Of a stretch of DNA of 26,905 bases, positions 9,479-21,321 are shown piece after piece (position 1 is the stretch's first letter; each line of letters starts with the position of its first letter). The stretch covers positions 167,104-194,008 of the forward strand of contig MNCI01006576.1 in assembly GCA_015680685.1 (NCBI GenBank). The letters run 5' to 3'. The notes under the pieces were generated by a model that was not told the DNA's origin, searched no databases, and saw only the letters and a list, made by a program, of their open reading frames with translations. Made by a program: the position numbers and the translations under genes. The stretch comes from Gnetum montanum. Taxonomy: Eukaryota; Streptophyta; Gnetopsida; Gnetales; Gnetaceae.

Positions 9479-10339
9479 TGATAAGTAGTGAAATAATCCA
9501 ACACCCAACCATACAAGTCACAGGTGTTCACATGCGACTAGATTGTAATCTGTGGACACAGGTAATGTAAATATGCTAGTAATTGGTTTAAGTTTGAGAT
9601 CATTGTCTTCCCACGTGGAGCTAGTGAAGTCTATGTGTATAGTTTAGCTCACAGTGAGGTATATGATAATTGATGTTGTTGGGCCATTGCTACTCCTAAT
9701 GAACATGATGAAATGCAAATAGTTTCTAAGTAAAATAGTAAACAAATCTATTCTATCTTAACGCAATGGATATATGGTCCTGGTCTACCGTACACACCTT
9801 GGACTCATGCAATCACCACTAGGATTGCCAAGTGCACCACTACTAGGTGTACCAAGTGATAACACTACTGGGTTACTAGATAATTATACTTAGCGCTCGA
9901 AACCAGTTGTGTCTATACCACTTACTTTAACATGTAAAAGAAGGTGCTTGTAAAGTAAATGATTAACTAGGAAAAACAAGAATAATTATTCTAAGTAAAC
10001 AAAAAGAAAACTAAGTGGATGCTGTAATGATGATAAGTAATCTCAATCTTTATTGTCGGTCATGAACTGTGTCCAAGTACAATCCATTCAAATAAAGACA
10101 TTGTATAATCACTCAACACCACACTGTGGGCATACACTTCTAAGTGCTAAAGACAAAGCTCACAAAAACAAACTAAAAGAGTTTCACTACTATGGAATGA
10201 AATCTATTGCGAATTTGTGAGTCTAAGTGTTGTATTTAGAGGCTGGCACACATGCCATGCTATCACATATGCAATGATGTAGCTAGTGCTACGATACCAT
10301 ATATCTAATATCGTAACCCATCAAAATTTGACTTTATCA
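9479..10339 (-). mobile_element. 3' LTR of the outer Athila-like element (861 bp)
   Basis: The segment runs from TGATAAGTAG to TTATCA, inverted ends like the TGATGA...TCATCA of the inner LTRs. Shared blocks include CCAACCATACAAGTCAC, TACCGTACACACCTTGGAC, ACTGGGTTACTAG, CTTTATTGTCGG and AAGTGTTGTATTTAGAGGC. It is clearly diverged from the inner LTRs. A polypurine tract follows on the minus strand, so this is the 3' LTR of an element whose body lies to the right. The five bases to its left are ATCAT; the matching copy was not found. Confidence 0.78.
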
Positions 10340-10348
10340 TACCCCCAC
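10340..10348 (-). other. Polypurine tract of the outer element
   Basis: Plus TACCCCCAC reads GTGGGGGTA immediately before the LTR on the element strand, the position of the second-strand primer. The inner element has GTGGAGGCA at the same place. Confidence 0.65.
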
Positions 10349-10544
10349 GATTGACTGAAAACTCGTCCTTGAGTTGAAACAAAATGAGGATAGAGTGCCT
10401 TACAAAACTAGGAGGTAGATTTACATAATTGACTTAACTTTATTCATGACACTAAATGTCATAGTGGTGTTTTACAAAAATGACACAAGACATGACAAGA
10501 CAGATTAGACAAAATGAACAAAACAACTTGATGAAGCTCAATGT

Positions 10545-12215
10545 AGCCTAGATAGTTCCTTGTGGTGGTGGTTCCTCCATCAATTGCTTTCCCTTGTCCT
10601 CAAGCTTCTAAAATTTGTATTTGTTTAAGAGCACCTAAAGTTTCTCCTCCTTCATTCTCGGGTCATGTACCATTCATGCTTGTTGTGCAATGTGTGATGG
10701 AGCTGGTACATCCCATGGACATGGTAGCTGTAGAAACATTTGATTGGCCTTGACATACCATGCTACGAACTATCTCCTCTCTTCTTCAAATGCTTTGGCC
10801 TTGGATTGTAACTCATGATAGTAAGATAGTCTTCAAGCTAGGTTTGCTGCAACATCTTTTTGCCCTTGGTAGCTAGCCTTAATTGCTTCTAGTTTAGAGT
10901 TTGCCACCTAAAGTTTTTGTAGAGCATCTTTTTGACCCACAAACTCTTTTTTGTACAATGCATATGTGGCTGCTACTTGCTGTTCAAGCTTATTTCGAGG
11001 CCTAACTATTGTTAACATGGCTAGGTTAGCATAGCGAAGGTTAGCTAACCCCATTTATTCTTTCAGATCTTCAATTTGTAGGTCTTTGTTTTTGATTTCT
11101 ACTTGGTGAACATGAGCGTAACTATCCAAGATGGGTTATTACTCTAGATTTTGTGCTAATATGGAATTGATCTGGGCTTTTGCCATCTGGATTTCTTTCT
11201 CATTGATTTGTTTATACATGCCCACCTGATTGCAAAAGTGTGCCTTGAGTCTTTCGTGTTTTTTAGCTTCATTTTTCCAAGCATTAATTTCAATAGCAAA
11301 TTTTTGTCTGATTGCATGTAGCTCCTCCATTGAGAGGGTTCTATTTTCTCTTGCTAAGAGACTCATATCTTGATTGACTCTCATTAATTGTTCTCTCAAC
11401 TGATTGATGCTCTCCTTAAGAATGTTCTTTTGGTTATCCACATTGGTCAACTTAGTATTATTTGTAGTGAGCTATTTATTTTCCTCTTATGTTGTAGTGA
11501 GTGCCTTAGCATGTGCATACGTCTGTGCTTGTTACTATGGAGGCATTCCACACCGCTTTCTCCTTCTCATTTGTCATATGCTTATTTTGCTTTATTAAGC
11601 AATTAATTTGTTCTATTATGAATCACTCTAGTTGGTTAGGTGCAACATATTGCATTGGATCTTTACATTTAGCCCATAAGATCGCAAGCTCTTCTTGTAG
11701 TTTGAGAAGTTCATTCTTTGCATGCTCTGCCTTGGTTTCTACTATGACTAGCTTATCCTTGGTTTCTATTAACTCTAACTATACTGCAATGACATCACTT
11801 GGGATTTCGAAAAGAGTTGTCATTACTTGCCCAATCTGCAGTAGTCTGTCGAGCACATCCTCATGATCAGTTCAAGTCATTGAGGTACCAGCTAATATTT
11901 GAGCATCCCTTGCTCCAGTTAGATTAGCTGGTGGCACAATAGGTATGCTAAAGGATTTCTTGATGTGATTTGTGATCACTTCTACTTTTCTTGTTGTATC
12001 TTAGTGCTGCATAATCACAATTGTGGCTCCTTCTCTAGTTTCAAGAACCACTTGAAACAATGCAATGGTTCCAAAAATTTGTTGTGACCATTGGGCCTCT
12101 CCTTTTAACTATAATGATATCTATCCACTTACAAGAACTGTGGAAACTATGGGCTAAATAGCACTATTAATAACTCTATAGAGGTTGGCCTCCTCACGCA
12201 GTCCCCAACTAATAG
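10545..12215 (-). pseudogene. C-terminal part of the outer element's 3' ORF, coiled-coil rich (interrupted)
   Basis: Read on the minus strand from 12215 to about 10545, one frame is nearly open to about 11510 and then shifts. The best open piece (11139-11450) is rich in Glu, Lys, Gln and Leu with heptad-like spacing (for example NILKESINQLREQLMRVNQD). Similar segments occur on both sides (DKLVIVETKAEHAKNELLKL near 11700; EDLKE and ELQSKAKAFEEERR toward 10800), and the end is near EDKGKQLMEEPPPQG. In Athila-type elements an extra 3' ORF often called env-like occupies this place; I see no membrane segment and so do not call it an envelope. The N-terminal part continues at 22159 after the inner element. 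Stops and at least one frameshift make it non-coding today. Confidence 0.65.
12211..12215. repeat. Target site duplication of the inner element, left copy (AATAG)
   Basis: AATAG precedes the left LTR and GATAG follows the right LTR at 22159-22163, so four of five bases match. Removing one 5-bp copy keeps the reading frame of the outer element across the junction, while removing four would break it. Confidence 0.75.
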
Positions 12216-13045
12216 TGATGAGTAGCGAGTATACCCTACGTCCAACCATACGAATCACTAGCATTCACTCAACAATCTAGTGAAATTTCGCAGACTTTAG
12301 CTCTCTGAGTACACTAGTTTTTAGAAGGTGAATCTAATCATTGTAATCATTATCTTCTCAGTTTTACTTATGAATTGTAAGTGTATGGTTAAGTGTAACT
12401 GAGTCATCTAATTTTTATCATTTTGTCTTTTATGATTTAATCACCCATATGTTTAAACAAAGTAAATTTAATGTGTAATGAATCTAATTAATCTAATAAC
12501 TAACTGCCACTTAACTAATCTTAACATAGGCATCCGTTCCCACTTTCAATACACATCTTGAACACATTATAACACCATTGGGTTACTAAGCATTAAGCAC
12601 TATTGGGGTTACAAAGCATTAAACGTATGCTTAAATGGTTATGCTTAGGTGATGCTATTTAGTTGATATTAATTGCTCAGTTAAAATTCATTAAAGTAGA
12701 TTGCATGAATACCAAATGCATAAGGAAAGCATTAATCTATTCCAAGTGCTGCAAGGTTTGATTAGAAAAGCTTGTCTTTATTACTGTTCACACTGTCATG
12801 CTCAAGTACATTAGCGCTCGAATAAAGATTTATACACTTCTTTGACTCCTACTACAGGTACTTTGAAAATATTTTAACTTTGGAGAAAACAAACTACAAG
12901 AGCTTCACTAACAACTAATGGAAAAATCTCTGAATTGTGTGCCCAAGTGTTGTATTTATAGGCTAGCATGCATCTCACGATATCGAATATCCAGTAATGC
13001 ATCATGGGCTCTAATATTGAGGCTTGACAAAAAAATGATTCATCA
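12216..13045 (-). repeat. 3' LTR of the inner element (830 bp)
   Basis: TGATGA...TCATCA ends; it aligns along its whole length with 21341-22158. TATAAATA is at 12953-12960 (minus), 85 bp from the LTR 5' end, and AATAAA at 12777-12782. The part upstream of the TATA box is therefore very short and the part after the poly(A) signal long. Confidence 0.92.
12953..12960 (-). promoter_or_regulatory. TATA box in the inner element's 3' LTR
   Basis: TATAAATA on the minus strand, with CACGATATCGAATATCC upstream of it in element orientation (12977-12992 region), at the same position as in the other LTRs. Confidence 0.6.
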
Positions 13046-13056
13046 TGCCTCCACAA
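13046..13056 (-). other. Polypurine tract of the inner element
   Basis: Plus TGCCTCCACAA reads TTGTGGAGGCA directly before the LTR on the element strand, the expected plus-strand primer site; one C interrupts the purine run. Confidence 0.75.
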
Positions 13057-15304
13057 TTAAATGAAAACTTGTCCTCGAGTAAACAAAAGGAGGAACAAGT
13101 TCTTTACAAAATATTGGGAAGGTATGGGATTATTGACTAGGTTATTGACACACAAACTGACTTAGATCAAAAAAATAGATGCTAAGTGTCCAACTATACA
13201 AATTTATAATCTTTTACAAAGTTTGGTGTTCATGACACAAAATTGAACACCTTGGCAAAAATTGACATTCAAACCCCTCTTAGCATCTTGAAAATGAGGG
13301 AGAAGATTAAATGGCCCCAGAGAGGTTTCATTGCATGGCTTCTACTGCTTGCTCCTAGGATTGTTTAGGCTATTAACTCCTTCCCGCTCTAGTCCACTTA
13401 TCTGTTGGTTGGGACAATTCTACGTCCAATCCATGCTTCCATTTTGGTGCCATCTATGATCACAACAGAATCAAGGATTACCATGTGGTGTGTAATGTAT
13501 AACATTTAGGTGCCTTGTCTATTTGGGCAATTACACTTGGCTAAGTTGTGATCATGGTAGATTGATTATTTTAATATTATTTTAATCTTACTTGATTTTT
13601 ATGGCTACTAAAGTTTGTTGGAAGGGTTTAATCTCATAAATTGATTTTTTAAATGTTATTTCATTAGTTAAACCTTTGTGGGAGTTAGAAAATTTTTTAA
13701 AAATTTTCTATCAAAAATCTATGTGGCCCCCATGATGTAGAGCTTACCTCTAATAGTAGTAGGACTAAAAAACAAGGTAAATTGAACAAGAGGTTGGAAA
13801 GTTATGGCTCTGGAAGGCTCTGGGCTCTAAATATTATCAACATTAAAGGTAAGGGAAAAACAAGGAGTTTTAACATAACTTGAAATGCATAGAGAGCCAG
13901 AAAAGCCATGAACATGATGAAATGCATGACGAGGGTTATATAATTCACAACAAAAAGATATTTTCATTGGAGAACATTATGAAGGAGTGCACAATTAGAT
14001 GTCATCGATGGTATGCACAAAAGATTGGATCATGAAAATGCCCAAGGATAAAGAACTTAACTAGCCCAACAAAGAGGTATGTAAATGACTCCTTCCCAAA
14101 GCAAGCTCATGCCCTTAATGCCCTTACATGCCTTCAAACCAAAGAGTCCATGAGCCCCATGGTTGATTAATGATTGCAGAAAGTTAAGGACTAAATCTTG
14201 TAATAACCTACCTAAGAATTTTGACATATTAGACTAAGAGAGTGAATGAAACCATGAAAATCCAATAGTGCGGTGAGTTATGGAAAGTAGTAGTGGATGA
14301 AAGAGAAGGTGGAATGGAGTTCTGAATCATGGCCACATGAAGTTCCTTGTGGATCTGATGGTTAATATGCATTAATAAAGTCCATCCTTAGTTGAGATCA
14401 AAACCAATCACTTCCAGTGACTTCACATTGATACTCTCAGATCAATCCACCCCCTTAAGACATAAGAATGCTCCCATAGATCAATCACCATTCCTAAAGA
14501 GAAGAAAAGAGAAGTAGGAAGTGATAAAGGGCCTTAGTTAGTGAGGAACTTCAGACATGGGTAACATGTCTTTCTAGTTCCATAAATAGTGCTTGTAGCT
14601 TGTTATTGAGTCTAAGGGATGTGCTTTGAATTCCCATTATTTTTTTTGAGTTTTATGTTTTTATGATTTTTAGATGGGAACCACATCATCTAAAGACTGT
14701 TAGCTTCCTATTATTGGTTAATAGCGGAATGGTGAGAAATCCATGAAAATACTCAAGGACTTAAGAGGGTAGGAAAGTATAGAGAGCATCAAATTCCATT
14801 GAAGTCACATCCTTATTAATCCATTTAATCCCTCCCAACTTTGAATACTTCCAAGGTCACAAGTTCATTAAAAGTTTTATTAAGGAAGGGGCCTCATATT
14901 TCCAAAATAAGGAAAACCATAGAGTTTGTGGATGGGTGGATGACATGGACTCATTGCCTATTTTATGAAAAAGAAACCATGTCTTAGTTATCAATACCAA
15001 ACTTCAAAGATAGAATCTAGACATTAGCAATCAAACAACATTATAGTACAAACCACCATTAATAACAATCACAGCTATACTATGTCCTGTTGGCAAGAAA
15101 GGAAAAAAAAGACAAAATAAACACAAGAAAAACATATGAGAAGTTCAAACCAAATAAAGTAAGAGATAGAAAAAATTGTAAAATATGTAAGAAAGAGAAA
15201 AATGTACTAACTATGTTGTAAAACAAAAAATGGTATAAAATAAAAAGATGTACAAATAAAAAAGTGTAAAACAGAAAAGTGTAAAAACTGAGCCACTTGT
15301 ATGA
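13057..15304 (-). other. Noncoding spacer between integrase and 3' LTR of the inner element
   Basis: About 2.2 kb without a usable frame on either strand. It holds the motif ATGGGTAACATGTCTTTC (plus, from 14557), also found at 24656 and, with one change, at 24753 in the outer element, which shows the two spacers are related. The last 250 bp (15061-15300) are A-rich on the plus strand, with repeated GTAAAA, AGAAAA and GTGTAAAA units, just after the integrase stop in element orientation. Confidence 0.65.
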
Positions 15305-16560
15305 TCAAAATAGATGACCATCTCCCTCATGACTGAGTTGGAAGGAGGAGATTTGAAATACTGAGTGTGCTTGTCCATTTGAGGAGGCATTGTAGTCATT
15401 GGCTCTCTTAGGCTCATGGAAAGGTTTGATTTTTTGTATGCTGACTAAAAATTTCTTATTTGGGATTTCAAATTTATATATCAACATGGCCCTAGAAGGA
15501 AAGGTTTCATAGATGATGTAAGGCCCTTCCCACAACGTTTGAAACTTAGTTCTTTGTGGCACATGTGTGAGGTTCTAGTAAAGGACCTTGTCTCCTTATT
15601 GAAATTTTACTTTTCTTATTTTGAGGTCATGTAATTGCTTGCTGAATGTCTTGTGCAACTCAATAGATGACAAGGCTACTAGTTTTTTCTTTTCTAGTAA
15701 GTTGAGGTTCATTATTCTTTCTTTCTATGCTAGACTTAGGTCAAGGTTAAGGTCATAAATTATTGAAAGTGTTTGGAGCTTGGATTGAATAGGAAAAGTT
15801 GGCAGTTTTTCATACACCAACTCATAGGGAGAATAGCCTATAGGGAGTCTCTAAGTGAAACGGTAGGTCCAAAAGGCATTGTTAAGTTTTGTGCTCTAGT
15901 CTCTCTTATATTTGCTAACTATTCAAGTTAAGATCTTAGTGATTCCCTTATTTTTTATCCCCACTTGACCATTGGCTTAGGGGTGATAGGGTGTTTGTTC
16001 AACCCCCTAAGTGTTGCATGAGCTTTTGAAAGGTAGTGCCTATAAAGTGAGTACCATTGTTAGAAATAACTGCATGTGGCACACCAAACCTATTTGTAAT
16101 ATGTTGTACAAACTAAGTGGCTATAGAAGATGTACAGTTGATGATGGCTGTTACTTCTGCCCATTTTGTACAATAGTTAATATCAACTATGATGTATGCC
16201 TTTTCATTTGACATGGGTGTGATGCAACCCATGAAGTCAATGCCCCAAATGTTAAAGGGTTCTAGTGATTAGATCCATTGCTAAGGTCCCTTCATACAAG
16301 TAATCATTCCACCATCACATTGGAAACATTCATAAGAATGGATGAATTAGTAAGCATTCTTAAAGAGTATTGGCCAATAATACCTTGCCATCAGGATCTT
16401 AATGGTTGTGTGTCTCCTAGCATAGTGGCCCCCACAAGGACCCTCATGAGCATCTTGAAGAATGCTAGTTGGTCAAAATCAGGAATATACCAACAAATAA
16501 AACACACACCTTGTAAAGGTGTTCGCTGATCTCCATGAAATGTTTGGCTTGATGAAGAAA
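15305..16560 (-). pseudogene. Integrase of the inner element (decayed)
   Basis: The catalytic core is recognisable: WGIDFMG at 16227-16247 holds the first catalytic Asp, followed by AYIIVDINYCTKWAEV and FGVPHAVISNNGTHF. The second catalytic Asp, normally in ISDNG or ISDRG, is Asn here (codon at 16059-16061, AAC). The C-terminal 85-codon stretch 15305-15562 carries the GPY/F module, WEGPYII at 15512-15532, and ends after IQKIKPFHEP plus a short tail; no chromodomain follows. The zinc-binding region near 16450-16560 is hard to read. In a live element it inserts the cDNA copy. Stops and the Asp-to-Asn change make it inactive. Confidence 0.85.
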
Positions 16561-16769
16561 CTATTGTTTCTTCCTATTGTCTAGCTCTTGTGACATCTTC
16601 TAAGTGAGAGCATAAATGAGAATGTCATCATATTAGTTAGGATAATTGGGCACTTGTTCATTTATAGCCCCAAAAAAGAGGAGTTCATTAGGAAATTGAT
16701 CAGAAAGTGGGCTCTCCTCCTCGTTATTTCATCTCAACTAAGACAAGTGATCAGTAACCACATTCTTGG

Positions 16770-17130
16770 TTTCCTTTTGATCTACCATCATAAGATCAAA
16801 TTCTTGTAAGATCATAAGTCAACATATGATATGGGGGCTCATTGTTGGTTTTTTCATGAGGAAGTGGATTGCATTGTAGTCTATGTGAACAAACACCTTA
16901 TACCCAAGCACATAGTGCCTGCATTTCTCCAAGGCGAAAATCATTATCATAAATTCTTTCTTTGTTATGGTGTAATTCAACTATGCACCCATAATGCTTT
17001 AGCTCACGTAGTGGATGAAGGACATTTCTAATTATCCAATTGCATGAGCACGATTCCCAAGGTATAATTTGATGCATCCTTCATGATGTGAAATGGTCTA
17101 GACTAGTTAGGTGCTCGTAGAATTGGAGTT
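16770..17130 (-). pseudogene. RNase H region of the inner element (decayed)
   Basis: After the RT, the frame shows AFQQLTQKLVKTPILRAP and then DASNYTLGIVLMQ near 17040-17080, the start of the Ty3/gypsy RNase H domain with its first acidic residue. Further along (about 16880-17000) the segment equivalent to SKALHYGCIVELHH is spread over two frames with several stops. This domain removes the RNA template during reverse transcription. Confidence 0.75.
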
Positions 17131-17960
17131 TTTACAAGCTTTTGTGTGAGTTGTTGAAATGCTCTCTCTTATTTGTCAATCCAAATGAATGGAGCATCCT
17201 TCTTTGTTAGCTCTACTAATGATTTGGTAATCTTAGAGAAATTCTCTATGAAGCACTAGTAGTAGCTAGTATGGCTAAGGAATGATTGGACATCTTTGAT
17301 AGTTTTTGATTGATGACCCTTATTTTCTTAGGGTTCACCTTAATCCCTTTTTTAGATATTATGTGTCCCAAAGCAATGCCTTTTTGGACCATTAGATGGA
17401 TTTTCTATGAGTTGAGTAGAAGCTTTATCTCCACACACCTTTTCAACACTTGCTCAAGATGATCCAAGGCTTGCTCAAATGTAGCTCCATAGGTGGAGAA
17501 ATCATCCATGAAGACTTCCATCTAGCTACCAATCTGCTATTGAAAGATGCTTAGGGCAAGGTATTAGAAGGTTGCAGGAGCATTGCATAGACCAAATGAC
17601 ATCTTTTTGTATGTAAAAGTTCCCTAGGGACTTATGAATGTGTTTTTGGCTTGATCCTTGGGTGCAATTTAAATTTGGTTATAGCCACTATAACCATCCA
17701 GGAAGCTATAAAAGAAATGCCCAGAATTGGTGTCTGATTCCTAGTCCACAAGTGGTAATGAGAAATGATCTTTGTAAGTTGCTATGTTTAACTGTNCTTT
17801 CCATTGGTCATAAAGCATATTCCATGTTGGCAGGTAAAACTCTAGGGGTTCTTGTTTAAAGTTGTCATGGATTTTCAGCTCCCCCTAATAAGTGTCATTA
17901 AGTTTATTAGAGAGTTGACAATGAACTCACTCTAGTTCATCCATGCCTTTAACATAGGCA
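17131..17960 (-). pseudogene. Reverse transcriptase of the inner element (decayed)
   Basis: Motifs run in the expected order on the minus strand: FLDGYSGYNQI near 17680-17710, then MSFGLCNAPATF near 17570-17605, then VFMDDFS at 17495-17515, which is the F/Y-x-DD catalytic motif in the form usual for Athila-type elements, then LDHLEQVLKRC and KLLLN. Both catalytic Asp residues are kept. Several codons are stops, mostly TAG or TAA where Gln or Trp is expected. The ambiguous base at 17796 lies in this domain. Confidence 0.88.
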
Positions 17961-18249
17961 CTTATCAAGCTCTCAGTTGGTTCCATGCAAAGTGTTGAGC
18001 TGTTATCAGGATTAGTTGTTAGTCATTAAGTGCCTTCCTATTTTTTGGTTGCTGCGTATAAGCACCTTTGAATTTTAGACACATTTGCACACTAACTGCA
18101 TGTTGTGATGGATGTGCTTTTTATGGACCATAGTTTCTACACACAGTTGCACCCTGTGTCACTATATGTGATGCATGGAATTCTCTTCTTCTCTATTTTC
18201 TTGAATGCATTTTCCTTGGAAATCTCCAAGGAGAGGTTGATGATTCCCA

Positions 18250-18540
18250 GTCATGCATCAATGGTACTCAACCAAGTACTTTCCATGATGATTGGAAAGT
18301 GCACCTTGCAGTTATCAACATTGATCATGAGAAAGTTGGCAGGATAGGATCATCCACAAATAGTGATCACAATGTCCTCTACTAGCTCCAATGGAACAAT
18401 GAGGGATTAATCTACCAACTCAAGATGAATGTTGCTCTTCTTGAGTGGAGGTAGGTTCTAGGTTTTGTACATCTCATGAGAAATTAGAATTACACTAGAA
18501 CTTGAGTCAAGAAGATCCTTGCATGGCTCATTCCTAGTGA
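18250..18540 (-). pseudogene. Aspartic protease of the inner element (decayed)
   Basis: LLDSSSSV (18494-18514 for the first seven residues) stands where retroviral-type proteases have DTG or DSG followed by a Ser/Ala-rich turn; the Gly is replaced by Ser. Downstream in the same frame LELVEDIVITI and ANFLMINVDN (about 18290-18390) fit the flap and second half, and STIDA lies at the end. This enzyme would cut the gag-pol polyprotein. The altered active site and stops argue against activity. Confidence 0.72.
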
Positions 18541-20660
18541 TTTGTAGGTAAATAAGGGACTCCTAGGAATAGATCTTTTCCTAGAAAGGTGGCTAGCCTT
18601 AATCCAATTAGTTACTGCATGGGTGAACATGACAATATGCACTATGTAAGGTGTTCTCTTTGAAGGGGACTTGAAGGATGTAGATGCAAAGGATGAGGGA
18701 GAAGTAGGGCTATCAATCACATATGTCTATGAGGGCATTATATGACTATTGGTTTGGAAGAATGATCTTTTTCAGGATTTGTTTTCCAAACCACTTAGCT
18801 AAGGAGATGGTTGTAAGTTAATAGTCCTTATGACATTACATTGCTGTGGTTGGGCTAGAATTTTACCTTGTACTGATGGAGCAAGTGGTAATTGAGTTGA
18901 TGGTAGAGGAACATGTGTAGAAGAATGGGAAGGGTAGTGAGGAAATGGAGATTTCCATCTTGGATATTGAGCTCTATAGTATTTAGGAGGGTAGTAGTGA
19001 TACTGGAATGAAGCATGACTGGAAGAGTCACGTGGAGAAATGGGTTGTTGAACATAGTACCCATATGGATCAAGTTGCCAGCAAGGGTACTATTGCCTTG
19101 GTGGTGTCATCCCCCATGACTATGGGTGATGCCACTACTGGTACTAGTCATAAGGTTGTGATGGAGCTCCACTAAGATAGGAAGCTTATTGTTGGTGGAA
19201 CTACCTAGGATTTCCTTGAGGATAAGGCAACCTTCTGGGTGCTTACCTTTTGACCAATGTAGGATTTGGAGCATACATCCCAGGCTCCTACAAGTGTGAC
19301 ACAACGAAGCAACATCCCTTAGGATGTTTATAGTGGCAAATGTCACATCCACCATCATCATCTAATTTAGAATTCATAACCTCCTCTACTGTAGTAGCCT
19401 TGCCTTTACCCCTTTGGTAAGCACATTCAGCTTCCTTCCTTCTTCTATGATCATGATCACTATTTTTCTCTTTGGATTTCTTTACTATTTTCAAAGTGGG
19501 GTTGAACTTTTCATTCAAAGAGTCTCATATTTTGTCTACTTTGGCCAAAATTTCAGAAACAGATTTTTGAATCAGCAAGGTCTTGCACTACACCACCTCA
19601 TCAAGTGGTGCCTCCTCCTCATTGTCACAGAATTGGACCTTACTTTTCTGGATGGAAGGATCTTAGTGTACTCCTTCGCACTTTCCTGTTTTCTTAACTC
19701 TCCTTCCTCTATTGAAACTTTCTCAATCAACCTTTGGATTTAATGGACCCTTAATTCTAAAAGTCTCCCTTGGGCATTGACCCCAAGAGTTCTTTGTGTT
19801 TTTGTGCAAAGCCCATCTATGATATGGTGGTGCTACTCCTTTTGAGAATAACCACGACTAGGATATTGGTGCAAAAGAGAGTAGTACTTAACCATGACTA
19901 TGTCCAAGGGTTCATGTGTTCTTTGTTTCCAACCTTGGATTTTCTTTCTCAAGTTGGACACTTAGGAGTACATTTGATACTTGTTATTAAAGAGTTCAAG
20001 CATCGTACTCCAGTGATGAATTGATTCTAGCTCTAAGGACTGGCACCAACTTTTAGCTTCTTTAATGAGCCTCCTTGGAAACAAATTTAATTTTTGCCAT
20101 TCATTTTCTATGTTCTATAAGGCATAGGCATTGTGAAAGGTTTAAATATGGTTATGTGGATTTGAGTTGTATACCCCTTCAAACTTGGGAATATTGTTCA
20201 TATCCAACCACTTAATTTTGCTATCTTTCACATGTCTTGTTGGAATTCTCATTGCCTCTGCAATGTTTATCATGTTTCAAGTTGCAAGCAAAGGCTCATC
20301 ATGGTCATAGCCTCTATGATGGCCATGATGCACATGATGTCCTCTGCTATCCCTTCTTTTATGGTGGTAGGCCTCCCTTGATTGCCCACATCCCTAGTCT
20401 CAACTAGTTTAGCGGGCCATATGATAAGCTCTGTCTCATCAGTCACCTTCATCATGATCACATCCTTTACAACTTCGATCAGAGCTAGACAAGGAAGAAG
20501 AGGATGATGAAGGTGAGGAGGAAGGAGGACTAGCACCACCATGGTGCCTACCACCTCATCTTCTGCGGTCACGGCCATGATCATCATTATGATGCTTATC
20601 CTCGTCCTTGCCATGACTCTCATCTTTGGGTCCTTCATGATCATGGAACTCATTCTTGCT
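18541..20660 (-). pseudogene. Gag region of the inner element (decayed)
   Basis: The capsid-like core is at about 19935-20215 on the minus strand: IPKFEGVYNSNPHNH, then ENEWQKLNLFPRRLIKEAKS, W, and IHHWSTMLELFNNKYQMY, which follow the retrotransposon gag pattern of plants. A zinc-knuckle-like segment CDICHYKHPKGCC (19309-19347) has spacing CX2CX3HX3C, one residue short of the usual CX2CX4HX4C at two places. N-terminal to the core (about 20440-20650) is a His/Asp/Arg-rich tract followed by a run of Ser and Pro. The region after the knuckle (about 18850-19300) is rich in Pro, Tyr and Ser. Multiple stops interrupt it. Confidence 0.78.
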
Positions 20661-21321
20661 TGAGCCAGGATTGTTTATAGTGGATTGTAAATTTTGGTTC
20701 AATATCCCTTTGTTAAAACCAAGGGAGGGAGTCAATGAATTGAGAACTTACAAAGAAGGGATCCTGACTATCTTTTTGGCCTAGCAGGAACAAGGGGTTA
20801 TTGAATTATTTTCACTTCGAAGCTTCATAGTGCCTCTCCTATTACCGATCTCTTTTGTGTTGTGCCTTAGTGGGATGGTAATTTCAATAGTTGTGGTCCT
20901 ACACAACATATTTAGCATTGAACCATTGGATGCCCAACCTTATAAGAGTTTGGTGCAACATCGCAAGAACTAATCGATTGGATGACAACATAATGTTACC
21001 CTTCATGTCCCTTTACCACAACTATTCATCTTGATGTAGGATGAAGGTGAAGTTTGAAACATACTTAATAGGATGAGTATATACCAATTTACATTGTTGG
21101 GGCACTAGTAGATTTGATCATTGATTCATTCTTGATTGGATGTATGCTTGAACCTTGGTGGAGAATCATCCCTATGAGAAGAAGACATTTTTAGATTGGA
21201 AGAAAATAGTAGTGTGCTTTTACAATTACTACTATTTTGAATGATTATGACTTTAAGGTTTGTTATCATGATTTTGAATAATTTTTACTAAATTTTAGAT
21301 AACACATATAGCTAACTAAAG
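20661..21321 (-). other. 5' leader of the inner element
   Basis: Sequence between the PBS and gag. No frame is convincing here. It would hold the packaging signal in a live element; nothing specific can be seen. Confidence 0.5.

Noticed and set aside
1-10339. LTRs 1-706 and 9479-10339 as the two LTRs of one element
   Set aside because: Between them lie a LINE, a host gene and other repeats and no gag-pol; the 9479-10339 LTR has its PPT on its right side, so its body extends rightward.
11388-11866. Three plus-strand frames of 64-117 codons
   Set aside because: They are antisense to the coiled-coil ORF of the outer element; Leu/Ser/Cys-rich translation reflects the reverse of Glu/Lys/Gln codons.
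12212-12215. A 4-bp target duplication (ATAG) for the inner element
   Set aside because: Four bases match exactly, but 5 bp is usual for Ty3/gypsy elements and only 5 bp keeps the outer frame across the junction.
15061-15300. A-rich stretch as a LINE or SINE tail
   Set aside because: It is at the fixed position just after the integrase stop inside the LTR element; no LINE or SINE head is next to it.
16011-20024. Several plus-strand frames of 60-110 codons
   Set aside because: They run antisense to the inner element's gag-pol, whose domains are recognised on the minus strand.
20270-20653. 127-codon minus-strand frame with Met- and Val-rich sequence
   Set aside because: A different minus frame gives the His/Asp-rich and Ser-rich tract expected before the gag core; this one is a shadow.
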